A DNA stretch of 64,000 bases from positions 17,151 to 81,150 of the forward strand of contig KV425618.1 of the NCBI GenBank assembly GCA_001632425.1, given 5' to 3'. Of this stretch, positions 9,881-22,152 are shown in pieces (positions within the stretch are counted from its first letter, which is position 1; the number at the start of each line of letters is the position of its first letter). Both the position numbers and the translations under genes were made by a program. The DNA is from Neolentinus lepideus HHB14362 ss-1. Its lineage: Eukaryota > Basidiomycota > Agaricomycetes > Gloeophyllales > Gloeophyllaceae. Below the pieces are notes generated by a model. It was not told where the DNA came from. It worked only from the letters and a program-made list of their open reading frames with translations, and did no database searches.

Positions 9881-12366
9881 ATGTCGAGTGCAATTGCAGC
9901 TCGTAAAGCGCGTCTTGCTCAATCCGGAGAGGCGCAAAACACGCCAGGACCCGCGCCTACTCCTGCTACTGCTCTCAAGCCCACCATCACAACTCCGACG
10001 GCGCCAGAGACTCCAAAGTCTTTGGGGAAATCGTCGTCCAAGCGAAAATCGAACAGTCAAGTCCCACTTCTCTCCCCGGAGAAGCAGAAGAGGGTCAAGC
10101 ACAAGGAGAAAAGGCCACGATATTTTAGTAGCAATGGCGATGCATTCACGAAGCAACAGGACGTCATTGTCATTGAAGACGAGGAATCGTCAAGCTCCGA
10201 GGAAAATGAGCAAATCGTCTCTCTAGCAGCGTCTGTCTCTGAGGATGGAATGCGTACGAAATCAAAGCGAGCATGGTCCCCTAGTAATGCATTCTACGAC
10301 TCTTCCGACGACGAGGCAAAGAACGTGACCATAAACGATCTGCTCGATATCCCTGTGCGGACTCTGCCTCTACAACCGTCTACTAGCGTCGCCTTAAGTA
10401 CTTTCCAAGCCATCCAAGACAAGAATTTCCTCAGACTAACGCGGGAAGATACTATAAAACTAGGGCTCTTGCCCTCGCATAACGAAGACGACGTTTCTGT
10501 GCTACTGGCCCTTGCTCCTGGTGAAACGGTCAGCCTTCTCGGGGTCTATAATCTGACTGTCTTGGCTGGATTTGTCTCATTATGCGGCACCACTTTGTCT
10601 GCCTCGCCGATCGCGCATCGTGTGTTTGCTCCTAGGTCCTCGCCCATTCCTGTCATCAAGAGTATGCCATCAGATTCAAGTGATGTCCGCAGTGACATTC
10701 CGGAGTTCACGCGACAGATTGTGCGCCAGGGTGGCTCGCTAGTCGTGCTGGGAGAGGTTACAAGTCACGTCGAAGGCTTGGGTCGAATATGCCGTACATT
10801 CGATGGTGTATTCACTCCATCTCGATGGCAACACGGTGACACTGACGTCCTGGGTATCAAAGGAGCTTACCTGGTAACGACACTTTCCTATATAACGTGC
10901 GTATTACCCTAATATGTTACTATGTAGATACGCCAGCCAAGTAGGGATATCCAGACTTTTTCCCTCCCGGACTCTTGGGACGCATGTTTATCTTCCGTCA
11001 CCTCAGAAACTACGGAGACGAAGACCCCGGTGTGTCTCGTGAAAGGCCCAAAGAATGCGGGGAAGAGTACGTTCGCAAGAACACTACTCAACCGGCTTCT
11101 GATGAGGTAAAGGCCACTTAATCTAGATATCACACTCGCTGTTGACTGATGTTCTCTAGGTACTCTAAAGTGGCATTCCTAGAATGTGACTTGGGTCAGT
11201 CTGAGTTTACACCCGGAGGTATGGTCGCACTCAACGTCGTCGATACGCCTGTGTTCGGTATGCACTCTCTTAGTAATCGCATTTCAGTCGTGTAACCCTT
11301 ATGGAACGTGTTAGGTCCGCCCTTCACACACCTGTCCATTCCGACTCGAGCACATTATGTCGGCTCGAGCACACCGCGACCGTCTCCATCCCACTACCTC
11401 TCTTCGATCCACGCTCTGCTCCAAACCTACCGTCTAGATATTCAGTTCTCCGCCGATCCCGATGTCGAATCAAAATCCCCAAAAATTGCGGACGTGATTC
11501 CGCTCGTCGTCAATGTGATGGGATGGACGAAGGGTCTCGGCGTAGATATAACACGTAAAATTGAAGAAATGGTCGAGCCGACCGATATCTTTGAGTTCGA
11601 GGTACCCGTCACAGAGTACGTACCTTCTCCTCATCGGCGACCTGCGGAAGGATCGGACGCGCGGTTATACACTCTCGAACCCATCGAGCCTTCCGTGCTG
11701 TCGACGAACTTCAGTGCCTCGGACCACCGCACGATATCGATGCTCTCCTACTTTCACGCTGTCTTTCCGCCGGTCAGTCTTTCATCTGAGACGTCTGTCC
11801 TAGCGTCGCCGATGGTTTCGTCATGGAATGTCTCGCTTCCGTTGTGCGCTCAGATGCCGTACGAAGTCGCCTTGGCGGAGGCGTTCGATCGGGTTTACGT
11901 TACGGGCGCTGGCTCTGAGGACGTCATCCATGCTGAACTACTCCGTGTACTCAATGGTGCTGTTGTTGGCCTACTCACTTGCGATCAGGGGGGTCTCGAC
12001 ATCGATCTCGACATGGACGACACTCCAAACGACGTAATACCCTACACCCGAGGAGCTGCTCCTCCTTCGCCTCTCTCATCACACTGCTGCGGTCTTGCGC
12101 TCATCAGAGGTGTATCTGAAACGAAATCCGGAGTACATCTACACATACTGACATCGGTATCGCCCGTTGCTGATGCGCGGGTGCTGATCAAAGGCGAGCT
12201 AGAGCTCCCCGTGTGGGGAATGCTCGATTTCCGCAGTGAGGAAGGGGGCAGTGTGGCGGGAGTGGAGAAAACTATGGTGCCATATTTAAGATGGGGTAGG
12301 GAGGAGGGCCGGGGTGGGGAACGGAGGAGGGTGAGGAGGAATCTGATGAGGAGGGGGCAGATGTAG
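9881..12366 (+). CDS. GRC3: Polynucleotide 5'-hydroxyl kinase GRC3
   Basis: GRC3 phosphorylates 5'-OH RNA ends and works with the LAS1 nuclease in removing ITS2 during 60S maturation in the nucleolus. Four exons (9881-10873, 10928-11106, 11160-11257, 11315-12366) give 773 residues in one frame. The N-terminus is Lys/Ser-rich and low in complexity, including an acidic DEESSSSEEN stretch. The kinase core has the P-loop GPKNAGKST at about residue 375, then VAFLECDLGQSEF (Walker B with the GQ clamp), then the PP-x-TH-x-S-x-PTRAHY region. MGWTKGLGVDI is the conserved downstream motif. The C-terminal part is less conserved, as usual for the family. It is head-to-head with TSR2. Confidence 0.92.
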
Positions 12367-13415
12367 GGAAAGCTTTTGAAGTCACCGTGACGAGACCAAG
12401 GATTCCATTTGCATGGGTTTCATGTTGTCAGCCAAGCTTTCCTCCTCTGTGGACGAAAGGCATGGTAATAGAAGTCGCGGAAATAAGTCGGAGGCGATGC
12501 TGGCTCAGGACTACAGTCCAGTTGGCTATGCTAGTGCAGAAATCAGTAATTCCTGATGCCGGAAGACTAGGCAATGCACAGGTGTTGTGTGGCGTCACGT
12601 AGAATATACTCAACGGTGGCGGCTTTGCATTTGCTATGTCGTCCGGGACAGCCACAACACGTGAATGGAAGCATTCGTTGGGAAGAGTTGTCCCGCAGAA
12701 GCATCGAGCGCTCACAACAATATTTGGGGCCATCCGCGGTTGCGGAGGATCTGGAACGGTGATCCAGCACACGATGTCGCGTCGTCACTGTGGACCACGC
12801 CGAGGGAAGCACTCGAAGTATCAAGAGGTATTCACTACTTATTTGCAGACCGCTACTTACAAAAGTTACCAAAACAGTTACACCGACTAATTAGGTCTCA
12901 AAGCTGCGACGCACAGGTGGTCTATTTTACCCTGGACCTTATGACGGGTTTGGGAGCAGCCTAGCCATGCATGGTGGTAGCAACTCGACTGATACAATCA
13001 AGGAGGCTATTTTGAGTTTGTATGAATGCGCCCTACACCCGGTGTCGTAACTCATCGGCGCCGAGTACGAGATTAGTGCCTAACTAGTACTATCAGGTCC
13101 GAATCTTCTCATTCATTCATCAGGACTTAGCTTTCATTGAAGAGGATGGCGTCCCTTGGAAACGCGTACTGGAAGTCTCCTGCTCTCCATCCCCAGACTC
13201 TCTCGTTACTCCTTAATATAAACGATATAAGCCCTCCTGCTAGCGGAAACTGCATCCACATCTCTGGTAAACGTGAGATCGTCAGCATCTTCCTGTTTCG
13301 ATATAGTGATGTATCTAATCCCCTAGTTGATCAAGGCGCTGCCACGGTCCCTTTCGGCGGTCATATATAAGACAAGGGTTTGAGTACATTCCTCAGACGC
13401 TCGGACCCACTTCCC
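12367..13415. other. Intergenic, no gene seen
   Basis: Only short frames overlapping on both strands are present, none with a recognisable motif. The stretch holds the GRC3 3' end and the promoter of the NACHT-WD40 gene. Confidence 0.5.
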
Positions 13416-16400
13416 ATGTTTTCCAAATCGCGAAAAAATAATCTTAATGGGGACAACAAACTGGATGTCGCGGTGGGAGCGCTCAAGCGTGTCTTAGAAG
13501 TCACGAAGGAAGCTTCCGTGGTGCTTCCCCCGTTGCAAGCCGTCGTCGGCAGCGTTTTGGTCGTTGTTGATCTGGCGCAAGTGAGTTTTTTTTCTCCCTC
13601 AGCATGTCCTGATGCGATCTATTTCCAGAAAGTTAAGACAAACTCTGAGAACATCGCAAGTTTAACGGTGTATATGTCCAAATTGAATGATATGCTGCAA
13701 AACGCAATACCCAAACCATGTCCAGAGCCCGTGATGCAGCGTGTTGACCGCCTTCAAAGGTCTGTCTGTCTCGTGTCACTTCTTCCTATCAGAAATATGT
13801 AAGGATACTGTATATGTCAGGTCCTTGGAGAAAATTGCCGATGACGCGCGCAAGGCAGGAAATCAGAAATGGTATACTAAAGGGACAAGTGTAGATAATA
13901 ATAGCGACAGTGTAAGCGACTGCTTGCGGGCGATCACCTGGTCCATAAACGATTTCATTGTAGGTTCTGCATTCTAATTTCAAGGAAGTATTACCGGCTA
14001 ATTTCTTGTAGGTCGGTGGTATCATGGCCATCGAGCTCGCTGTGGATGTTAGCTTTACTTATTCATCTCCGGCCTATAAGTTGATTATCTGTGTGTAGAA
14101 CGTGCGGTTGGATATGCAACAAGTCAGGGAAGATATCAAATGGGCAGCTGCTAAAGTCGATGTGGTGCGCGACCATGTAGATAACCTGAGCAATGCCATC
14201 AAGGTGATCCCTCATGTCAAGTATAAGTGAAATTATTCTAACCCTGCTACTATATCTTCAGATGGGTGCAGATTGTGCGTAATTCATCAAAGTGGCATCA
14301 CTTGTCGACTGACTTTCATTACAGCGATTCCAGTGCCATTTCATGTACCTGGAGCTCGACATGACCAGGATGGCTCCCGGCGCATATGTGAAGAAAACAC
14401 CAGAGTGGACACGCTCAACGCGATTCGTCAATGGATTCAATTCGAAGAGCATAACACGTCGGATAGCGGTCCTGGACTTCTTGACAGACAAAGGGTATTC
14501 TGGATCAGCGGTGTCGCGGGCTCGGGGAAGTCGACCGTTGCGCAAACTATGGCTCAGTGGTGCCATAGCCAGGGTGTTCTTGGCGCAAGTTTCTTCTGTT
14601 CAAGGGACGTTGCAGAGCGCAGTAATGTGAAACGGATCTTCCCTACCATAGCTTACCAACTTGGTGCGCAGCATATGGATTTCAAAGCAGAAGTAGGCAA
14701 TGTCCTTCGTGCCGATCCGGATGTGCAAACCACCCTTCCGTCTTTCCAGCTCCAGCACCTAATCGTGGACCCACTCCCATCCATAAAAAATGACCGAAGC
14801 CTTGTTGTTATAATTGACGCACTAGACGAATGCAACGACGAGGAGTCTACATCAGCCATTATCAATGCTCTCTCGTTACACGTGTCACGGTTGACTCCTC
14901 TCAAATTCCTCATTACGAGTCGTCCGGTTCAAAACATCACCGGAGGTTTCCGGGTGACGGGTCTAATCAATTACACTCAACATGTTATTTTGCATGAGAT
15001 TCAATCCACTCGGGATGACATACAAATTTATTTGACAAGAGCGCTCCGCCAAACGGGCGACCTATACAATCTTGCGGTCACTTGGCCGTCTCAGATGGAC
15101 ATCGACACACTCGTGGAGAAAAGCCACGACCTGTTTATCTTTGCTGCTACAGCAGTGAAGTTCATTAGCGACAGGCACACGAGCGATCCCATACGTCAGC
15201 TACAATCTCTCCTTCACGCAGAATTTCCTGTGCGACTTTCCTCCGCTTTTCGAGACCTGGACAGGCTATATCTTCAAGTTCTACAAACGGCATTCCCAGA
15301 GTTCGAGTTTCCTCATAACATGGCAGCTAACTCACGACTCAGACTGATACTTGGTACCCTGGTCATGAGCCGTGACCAGTTTACGCCTAAAGCTTTGGAA
15401 GCGTTGTTGGAGCTTGATGCTGGATCTGTTCGGAGCTCCCTTACACAGATTCAGTCTCTCATCGTCTTGCCGTCATCGGAAACCGAAGTTATCAAGATCA
15501 TTCATCCATCTATCCATGACTTTTTAATCGACAAGAACCGATGCATCGACTCCCATTTCTTTGTGAATGCAAAAATACACCATACTGTGATGGCACTCCG
15601 GTGCTTGCAAACATTACGACTTATGCTCAGAGAGGATATCTGTCGCATTAATGACTATTCCAAGCTGAATACAGAGGTGGTGACCTTCAGCACCGTATTG
15701 ATTTATACATCCCGTTGCAACTGCAATACGCATGCAAGCATTGGGCGTACCATGTTCAACATGCCGAGATACATGAAGAGCTTCTGAAGATGCTGGAAGG
15801 CTTTGCGTTCGCTTACATGCATAAGTGGCTAGAGGCGCTCAGCATCATCGGAGCAGTAGGGGATGCGATCGAAGCTCTGACTTCCGCACGCCGGGCACTA
15901 TTAGTATGTTACTGAGTCCAGCTTCTTTGTCAAACAACACTGAATCTGATTGGCGCGTTGCACAGAAACATCCTCTACCCAAGTCCTCAGCCCCAGAACT
16001 ATTCTACGATTGTCACAGAATTGTTCAACAATTCTTTTCGGGTATCAGTGCATCTTGCTTCCAGATCTACGTTGGGATTGTATCCTTTTGCCCAACGCGG
16101 ATACGGTTTCGAGACGTATATCAACCACAAGTGCGACAAACCCCCATTGTACTGACCGGTTTGAGATCGTCTTGGAGCCCTTGCCTCGGGATCGTCGAAG
16201 GACAGCACGGTATCGTCAACGTGGTTGCGTTTGCTCCGAATGGCAAGTATATTGCCTCCGGGTCCGAGCACAAGACAGTCAGACTGTGGGACGCGCAGAC
16301 TGGCGTACACCTGAATACACTTCACGGCCATTCTGGAGAAGTGAATGCCGTCATATTCTCCCCTGATGGGAGACATCTACTTTCCGCGTCCGACGACAAG

Positions 16401-18221
16401 AGTATCATTATATGGAACCCAGTTACAGGCCAGCTCTTGCTTAAGCTCACCACAGACATGGCAATTACGAAGGCAGCGTATTCTTCCCAGCTCAAATGCA
16501 TTGCATGCATCGGCAAGACCTCACACTGCGATATACTGATGTGGGAGGTTGGCGATACTAACCAGCCTCTGACATCGTCGACCTTTACCACTACTCATCA
16601 GGCTCCTTTGTCTGCAATAGCTTTCTCTCGCGCAGGTTCATTCCTATTTTCGGGATCGGAAGATCACTCTTGTATGGTTTGGGAAGCCGTTAACAGAACG
16701 TGTCTCCATACGTTTCGTCATTCATCGGCCGTTCACTCCATCGAGACCTCGCTCGACGATGAAATTGTTGCATGTGGGTGCGCAGATGGGTCAATTGTGC
16801 TGTGGCGCCTCGAGGAAGGGACTCAATTACGTGTTCTGGCTGGCCACACGGACCGTTCTACATGTCTATCATTTTCCCCGGATGGTGAAACATTGGCCTC
16901 TGGATCGGCCGACTTCACTATTCGCCTTTGGCAGGTCGCCAGTGGCTCCTGTATAGGTATTTTGCACGGTCACTCCGAGAGAGTGTTTGGGCTGCAATAC
17001 TCTCCAGACGCGAGCAGGCTTTGTTCTTGTGGCGCTGATGATACTATCAGAATCTGGGACACAGAAGACGCGGAAGGGTACAAGCTACTTGTGAATGCCA
17101 TAGACAGTGTGAAACCTTCTCGTAGAACTAAAGCTCCCTTGACTCGCCTTCTGAAGGGCGCGGCACCGAAGCCCAAAAGTGACTTAGGGCATCACTCCAA
17201 GGTCATAAGAGCAGTAACATTTTCTCCGAATGGCGACCTAATCGCTACTGGATCATGGGACTACACGGTTCGACTCTGGCAGACGAGCACTGGGGAATGC
17301 GTTAGGTGTTTGGAGGGCCATACACATCTTGTCGCTACTCTGTCCTTTTCTGCCACGGGGAAAAGGCTTGCCTCCGGCGGCAATGGGTGGTCAGATGACG
17401 AGGATAAAACAGTCAGAGCATGGGATGTGAACAATGGTGTATGTTTGGCCACACTTACCGGACACACCAAAGGCATCTGGCAAGTAGCTTTCCGTCATGA
17501 CGAAGAACAACTCATTTCGTGTTCTCATGATGGTAGCATCCGTCGTTGGAATCTGAACCCGTTCTCAACCGAAATCCTCTATCAAGGAGTCGAACATATA
17601 TTTTGCATGGCAATGTCCTCTGACGACAGTCTTGTGATTTTTGGCGCGTCCATGGTCCCCTACGGCAAAGAACGATTCCATCACTTCATGGGTTTACTGG
17701 ACGCGCGCTCGAAAACCCTCCTCTGGAAGGTTTATCCAGACCAAGGTCGATTTCACAGTTTGTCTTTCTCTAGCGATGGCACTAGGGCTATTTCTGGGAC
17801 GAACAGACATATCGTGGCCTTATGGGATACGAGTTTCAGGGCAGTATCTAGTCATAGTTCAGATCAGAAGCTTCTTCAGCAGATTCAAACCGACGCTCCC
17901 ATTGATGACGTTGCGTTCTCTGGTGACGAAACTTATATCCTCGCGAACTCTAGTTATCATATCATTCCTGATGAGTGCTTACCTCGGTCCATCACCCATC
18001 AGGTTGTACCTTCTCCGACTTTATATTTGGATCGGGGATGGATCTGGTGCGCTTCTCCCTCGAGACGCAGGTTATGCTGGATCCCCACAGATTTTAGGCC
18101 TGTCGAGTCTCGTCCTATGATCTTCAAAGGGCGCGTGGCATTCTTGGGATATATTGTAGCATTTGGGACGCAGCATGGATCTCTCGTCGTAGCAGATTTC
18201 TCCGGGTTTATGAAGCAGTAG
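13416..18221 (+). pseudogene. NACHT-WD40 NOD-like protein, one frameshift
   Basis: This is a fungal NOD-like receptor-type STAND protein. Exons 13416-13580, 13629-13759, 13821-13959, 14012-14047, 14099-14203, a 13-base exon 14262-14274 and 14325 onward fit one frame. A helical N-terminal domain covers about residues 1-195. The NACHT domain follows, with Walker A GVAGSGKST, FFCSRD, Walker B VVIIDALDEC and ITSRP. Near 15676-15690 the frame must move by one base, after LNTEV and before DLQHRIDLYIP, to continue the conserved helical region. An intron (15904-15965) then leads to a long WD40 part with about ten blades (for example VAFAPNGKYIASGS and LSFSPDGETLASGSADFTIRLW), ending at 18221. Apart from the frameshift, both halves are intact and conserved. 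It may be a recent mutation, an assembly error, or a gene that makes the NACHT part alone. Confidence 0.85.
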
Positions 18222-18429
18222 CACACTATGATTATGCAATAATTGGCAACATTCGAGAGCATATGGTACTAATGACATATACACAATATAGTACAGATGA
18301 CGAGCAAGGTAAAGCGCAAAACTGATCAAGCATTCCACGGCGCGATTTCATTCTTGAACTAATCCCTCAATCTCTCTACAACACTCATCAGTAAACCAAT
18401 ACTCAATCACGACACAAAACAACTCCATA

Positions 18430-19500
18430 GCAAACAACTATTTCTTCTCAAACTCGTGTAATCTTAATACGGGGCAGATCCAGCCGGTGGCTTCTGGCAA
18501 CTGGCTAGGGTCGCCCGTTTCTCTATCTAAAATCGACGGAGCCTATCCACACACCCCAGGTCCTTGGGTCCTTGAGCCCATTCATGGGCACTCACGGCGC
18601 CCCAGTGGCGAAATGCAGCAGGCGAGACTCGCGCTCGGTCGGTCGCTTGCCCACACACTCCCAGAATTGTAGGAAGACCTGGCTCGTCTTCTGGTAATCG
18701 GTGTACTGAATTAGCGCGAAGTGCTGAATGATAACTCACACGTCGACGTCGGAGATATCATCGATCAACCACTCCAACTCGTCCTCGTTGAAGACGCTGA
18801 ACATCTCCTTAGAGACGATGCACATATCTGGCCACGAAGGCATCAAACTGCTCCTTCAAGTCCGCGGGGACACAATAATCCATGAAGGTCTCCACATACT
18901 ACGCTTATTCTCAGTAACGGGGATGTTCTTGTCTCCAGGGATAAGCAGAACCGTGACGATTTCGTTGAAGCAGTCGTCAGTGGTCGAGAATGTCTCGTCA
19001 AGCACGTCCGTGATGTCGTTCTCACTATGTCATCCATGGTGAATAGGCACCATGTTGTACGATCTGAGAAACTCAAAAGCACTCACAGCATCCAGTTGTG
19101 AGTACTATGAAGATCGGCATCTTCACCTTCCTAGTCAGTTAATGGCAATTTCTTCCTGAGCATCATCTCATAGAAGCTAGTCACGAAGTACGCACCCAAG
19201 GAGCGACGGATGGCAAGGAGGCCGGCACATCGCCCGATGAAGTTGAAGTGGTCAAGATGCTCGGGACTGAGGCTTTGCTGACTAGGAGAATATCGCTGTT
19301 GTGAGTCTAGCATTGGAAGAGATTGTGCTGAACACTTCGCCAGAGCAAGAACCATTCCATAGGTTTCATAAAGCACGTTTCATCAGCAGGGTCGCCACGA
19401 ACATTTTAGGTGACTGCCATACCTGCATACACAACAGAAATCCAGGCCTTCCTCACCGTCAAACTTGATGAATGACCTCTTCTTCAGGACACTCATCTGA
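18430..19500 (-). pseudogene. Decayed HECT-type E3 ubiquitin ligase (NEDD4/RSP5-like)
   Basis: Fragments of a HECT domain follow in order on the minus strand. First is LKKRSFIKFDGEEGLDF (about 19490-19440), then SPEHLDHFNFIGRCAGL and a YFVTSFYEMMLRKK block (19376-19131). Next come DVLDETFSTTDDCFNEI and GDKNIPVTENK (about 19020-18900), then NEDELEWLIDDISDVDV (about 18800-18745). The last are QYTDYQKTSQVFLQFW and RLLHFATG (about 18710-18610). The frame changes several times and contains stops. At the active site the family has SHTCFNR; here SH is followed directly by RLDLP, so the catalytic Cys is gone. No WW or C2 domain is seen upstream. It is a truncated, inactive copy. Confidence 0.8.
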
Positions 19501-20281
19501 ACCTTATAGCCGCGCTGAAACGTACCATAACACCCCGCAATGTAAAGTCACACCTGCTCTCGCAGGCGCGATTTGCGCTGAGCCTAGACATCATTCTTCT
19601 TACAATCCTTGTACTGAAGCGCAACCGCAGATAGCCTCCGGTCGCGTGCTGCTGTTGCTGGTGGCACCCGTGAACGGTATCCGGAAGAAGTAGCTTGTGT
19701 GGTATGCTACTAGTGCGCGAGGTAGGCGCAACAGATGATATTGGTATGTACATATCTTGTGGTCAATTCGTGACAGCTCGTGACTCGTGACTTGTCAGGT
19801 GATTCAACCAGTTGTCACGGCGACAAAACGGAAGAGTAACCTTGTTCTTGTCGAGTCTTGCTCGCATATCCATCTCACGTTACTGCATCGACTGAGAACG
19901 GTCGGACACATGAGTTCCAAAAATGCTGAAATGACGCTCACACGGCCACTCAATTGTTTGTTTACTTTTTCTTCGTGTTCTTGTTCACTGCCGGGCATGA
20001 TAATAGTACCATGGAAACCTATTGTAATGTGTTTTATTCTGGCTAGTGTGCAACAAATACTCGGCTGATCGTGGATAGCCGATGATACAGCAGGACAAAA
20101 CATATTCTCCGGTATGCTGTGGCCCTCACGTATATATGCTGAATCCAGTTTGAATTGTTGCCCAACCATTCTAATCCCCGCAAAATATTTGTAAGTCCTG
20201 TGATGCGCCTCAATCTTTTTAATACTGACACCGCGCACGTCTACAGCCTCTCAAGCAATCCCAAACCCACCGTCGAAGGTT
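19501..20281. other. Intergenic, no gene seen
   Basis: Only short frames are present. A CAG just before 20247 could end a 5'UTR intron of the F-box-like gene, but this cannot be decided from sequence alone. Confidence 0.4.
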
Positions 20282-21715
20282 ATGAGGCCTGGCCATCTAG
20301 TCCACACACTTTTGCGACGGTTTGCCAAGATATCTGTCGACAGTGGACAGGATGCTTTACCTCCAGAGATATTCGGCATTATCCTGAAGCACTCGGCCCC
20401 TTCTTTACCAGAGGTGGACGAGACGGCCTATCAAGAGTACCCTGGGAGCACGGCTCGTGTGGCGCAGAGGAAAGCCCAAGTGCATGAACAGCAATGGTTC
20501 AGCTCGCTGCTCCTCGTTTGTTCACGATGGTACGAGATGGGAACACCGCTGCTCTATCACCAGGTGCACGTCTCGTCTTATGACCAGCTGCGAAAGTTTT
20601 CGCGGACACTAGAGCGCCACCCGGAATATGGAACATTTGTGCGTTGGCTTTTCTTGCCTCACCATACGAGTATACTGTGGTGTATAGCACGGCCTTTCAA
20701 AGCCAATCGTTCCGGCTATACCTATCACAATGATCTAGCTGTGGTATTCTGCACATGCAGGTCCTTACGGCAGTTAGAATTGGAGCCTCCAGCATATTTC
20801 GACCCCCCTCTTCCATGGCTATCAGAAGATACGAAGGGGTACTTGAACATTTCCAATTTTCCTGCTCCGCGCGGAATATGGCCCGAAGAATTCACTGAAC
20901 TGAAGTCCCTTACGCTACATGGGGAGTTCATCACTGCGGCTTTCCTCGGCTATCCAGGGGAACTTCCGTCTCTCGAGGAGCTCTGCCTCATTGGTACCAA
21001 CAGTCTCACCCACCCGGCCAAGAACTTCATGATGCTTGGAGCCTCGGATGTGCAGTTCCAGCTCCCCAAACTCCGTACGCTGCGCCTTCGACGGTGTATA
21101 TTTAAACGTGGCTGGCTTCATCAGCTATCAGTTCCACGACTGCAGACTCTGGAGATAACAGATTGCCAGATCCAGTTCCGGGATGCAGACGACGATTCGT
21201 CCCGACCAACCCTCCTGCCCCTGGGGGCACTGAAAACTGTACAGATGCCAGTGTATCCCAGACTCCTATGGAGTTCATTCTCTGACTTCCACAATCTTCA
21301 GCATCTCATCGTATTGCTTGATCCGCAAGGACCTATCTCATTACCTGCTGGGATAGCGGAGCCTCCCCAGCTGGTGCATCTTGAGCTTGTACTTATGGAG
21401 ATCACGCCAGGAGAAGACCTAAGCATTCTGGCGACGACACGTTCAAAGGGTAATATGGAGGAAGTTATCTGGGACCTGTATCATTTACTTGACCGCGGAC
21501 ATACATTTCCCCTGTTGAGACGGCTGGTAATTCGTGGCGATCTTGATGAGGAGAACCATTGGGTACCGATGAAGCAAGTAGCAAAATCCTGTGCGGCACG
21601 AGGCATCGAATTTGCTTGGCATGGCCAGTATGCACCGTGGCTCGCGCCCAAGCCTCAGCTGCCGCTGACGTTGGAAGAGAGATTGGAAAGAAGGCTACAT
21701 ATTCTCCAGGATTGA
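20282..21715 (+). CDS. F-box-like domain protein
   Basis: This single-exon frame of 477 residues has an F-box-like start near residue 27 (LPPEIFGIILKHS) and the continuing helix SLLLVCSRWYEMGTPLLYH. Such proteins usually bring substrates to SCF ubiquitin ligases through SKP1. The rest is leucine-rich, with irregular repeats such as LKSLTLHGEF, LEELCLIGTN, LPKLRTLRLRRC and LQTLEITDCQ. This fits the degenerate LRR fold of the large Agaricomycete F-box family. The ATG is the first in frame and follows a pyrimidine-rich leader. The substrate is unknown. Confidence 0.8.
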   Translation: MRPGHLVHTLLRRFAKISVDSGQDALPPEIFGIILKHSAPSLPEVDETAYQEYPGSTARVAQRKAQVHEQQWFSSLLLVCSRWYEMGTPLLYHQVHVSSYDQLRKFSRTLERHPEYGTFVRWLFLPHHTSILWCIARPFKANRSGYTYHNDLAVVFCTCRSLRQLELEPPAYFDPPLPWLSEDTKGYLNISNFPAPRGIWPEEFTELKSLTLHGEFITAAFLGYPGELPSLEELCLIGTNSLTHPAKNFMMLGASDVQFQLPKLRTLRLRRCIFKRGWLHQLSVPRLQTLEITDCQIQFRDADDDSSRPTLLPLGALKTVQMPVYPRLLWSSFSDFHNLQHLIVLLDPQGPISLPAGIAEPPQLVHLELVLMEITPGEDLSILATTRSKGNMEEVIWDLYHLLDRGHTFPLLRRLVIRGDLDEENHWVPMKQVAKSCAARGIEFAWHGQYAPWLAPKPQLPLTLEERLERRLHILQD

Positions 21716-22152
21716 TAACAGGGTTTTCTCATTCTTAATGGCACAGCTACCTCCACCAGAAGGTTGTACTTATTCAAAATACAAATGTTTCTGCGTCGTA
21801 CTACAACTGCAATGTAAGATTCATAAAGTTAAATTCAGTTGCACTAATATTGCCTCGGCAGCGTCATTTCCGCGGAGCGTCCAGCGTCCATAAATAATCC
21901 AAATTAAAGCAGGCTGCCAACGTCAGCAAAATGAGCGCTGCTGGGACTGACCTTGAAAAACATCGATTTAGACCTGAACGTACGTACAGAACCGTGAACG
22001 CATTCCTGAAGTATGCTGATTATCGAGATGTTGTTCTCCAAAGGCCTTATCATAATAATTACTGCTGTCCGTGGCTACAGAGAATAAGTTACTACTTTCA
22101 CAACCTTGGTCTGCTCAAAACCCTATCATCAATCTCTTCTTGCTTGACCGCC
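21716..22152. other. Convergent intergenic stretch
   Basis: This lies between the F-box-like stop and the stop of the four-exon minus-strand gene. The short frame starting at 21931 runs antisense into that gene and is not credited. Confidence 0.4.

Noticed and set aside
15677..15690. A 14-base intron (GTGGTGACCTTCAG) to explain the frame change in the NACHT-WD40 gene
   Set aside because: It starts GT and ends AG but is far too short for a spliceosomal intron, and the conserved residues DLQ lie within it. A one-base frameshift fits better.
18527..18739. Separate small minus-strand gene
   Set aside because: It is another reading frame over the decayed HECT domain.
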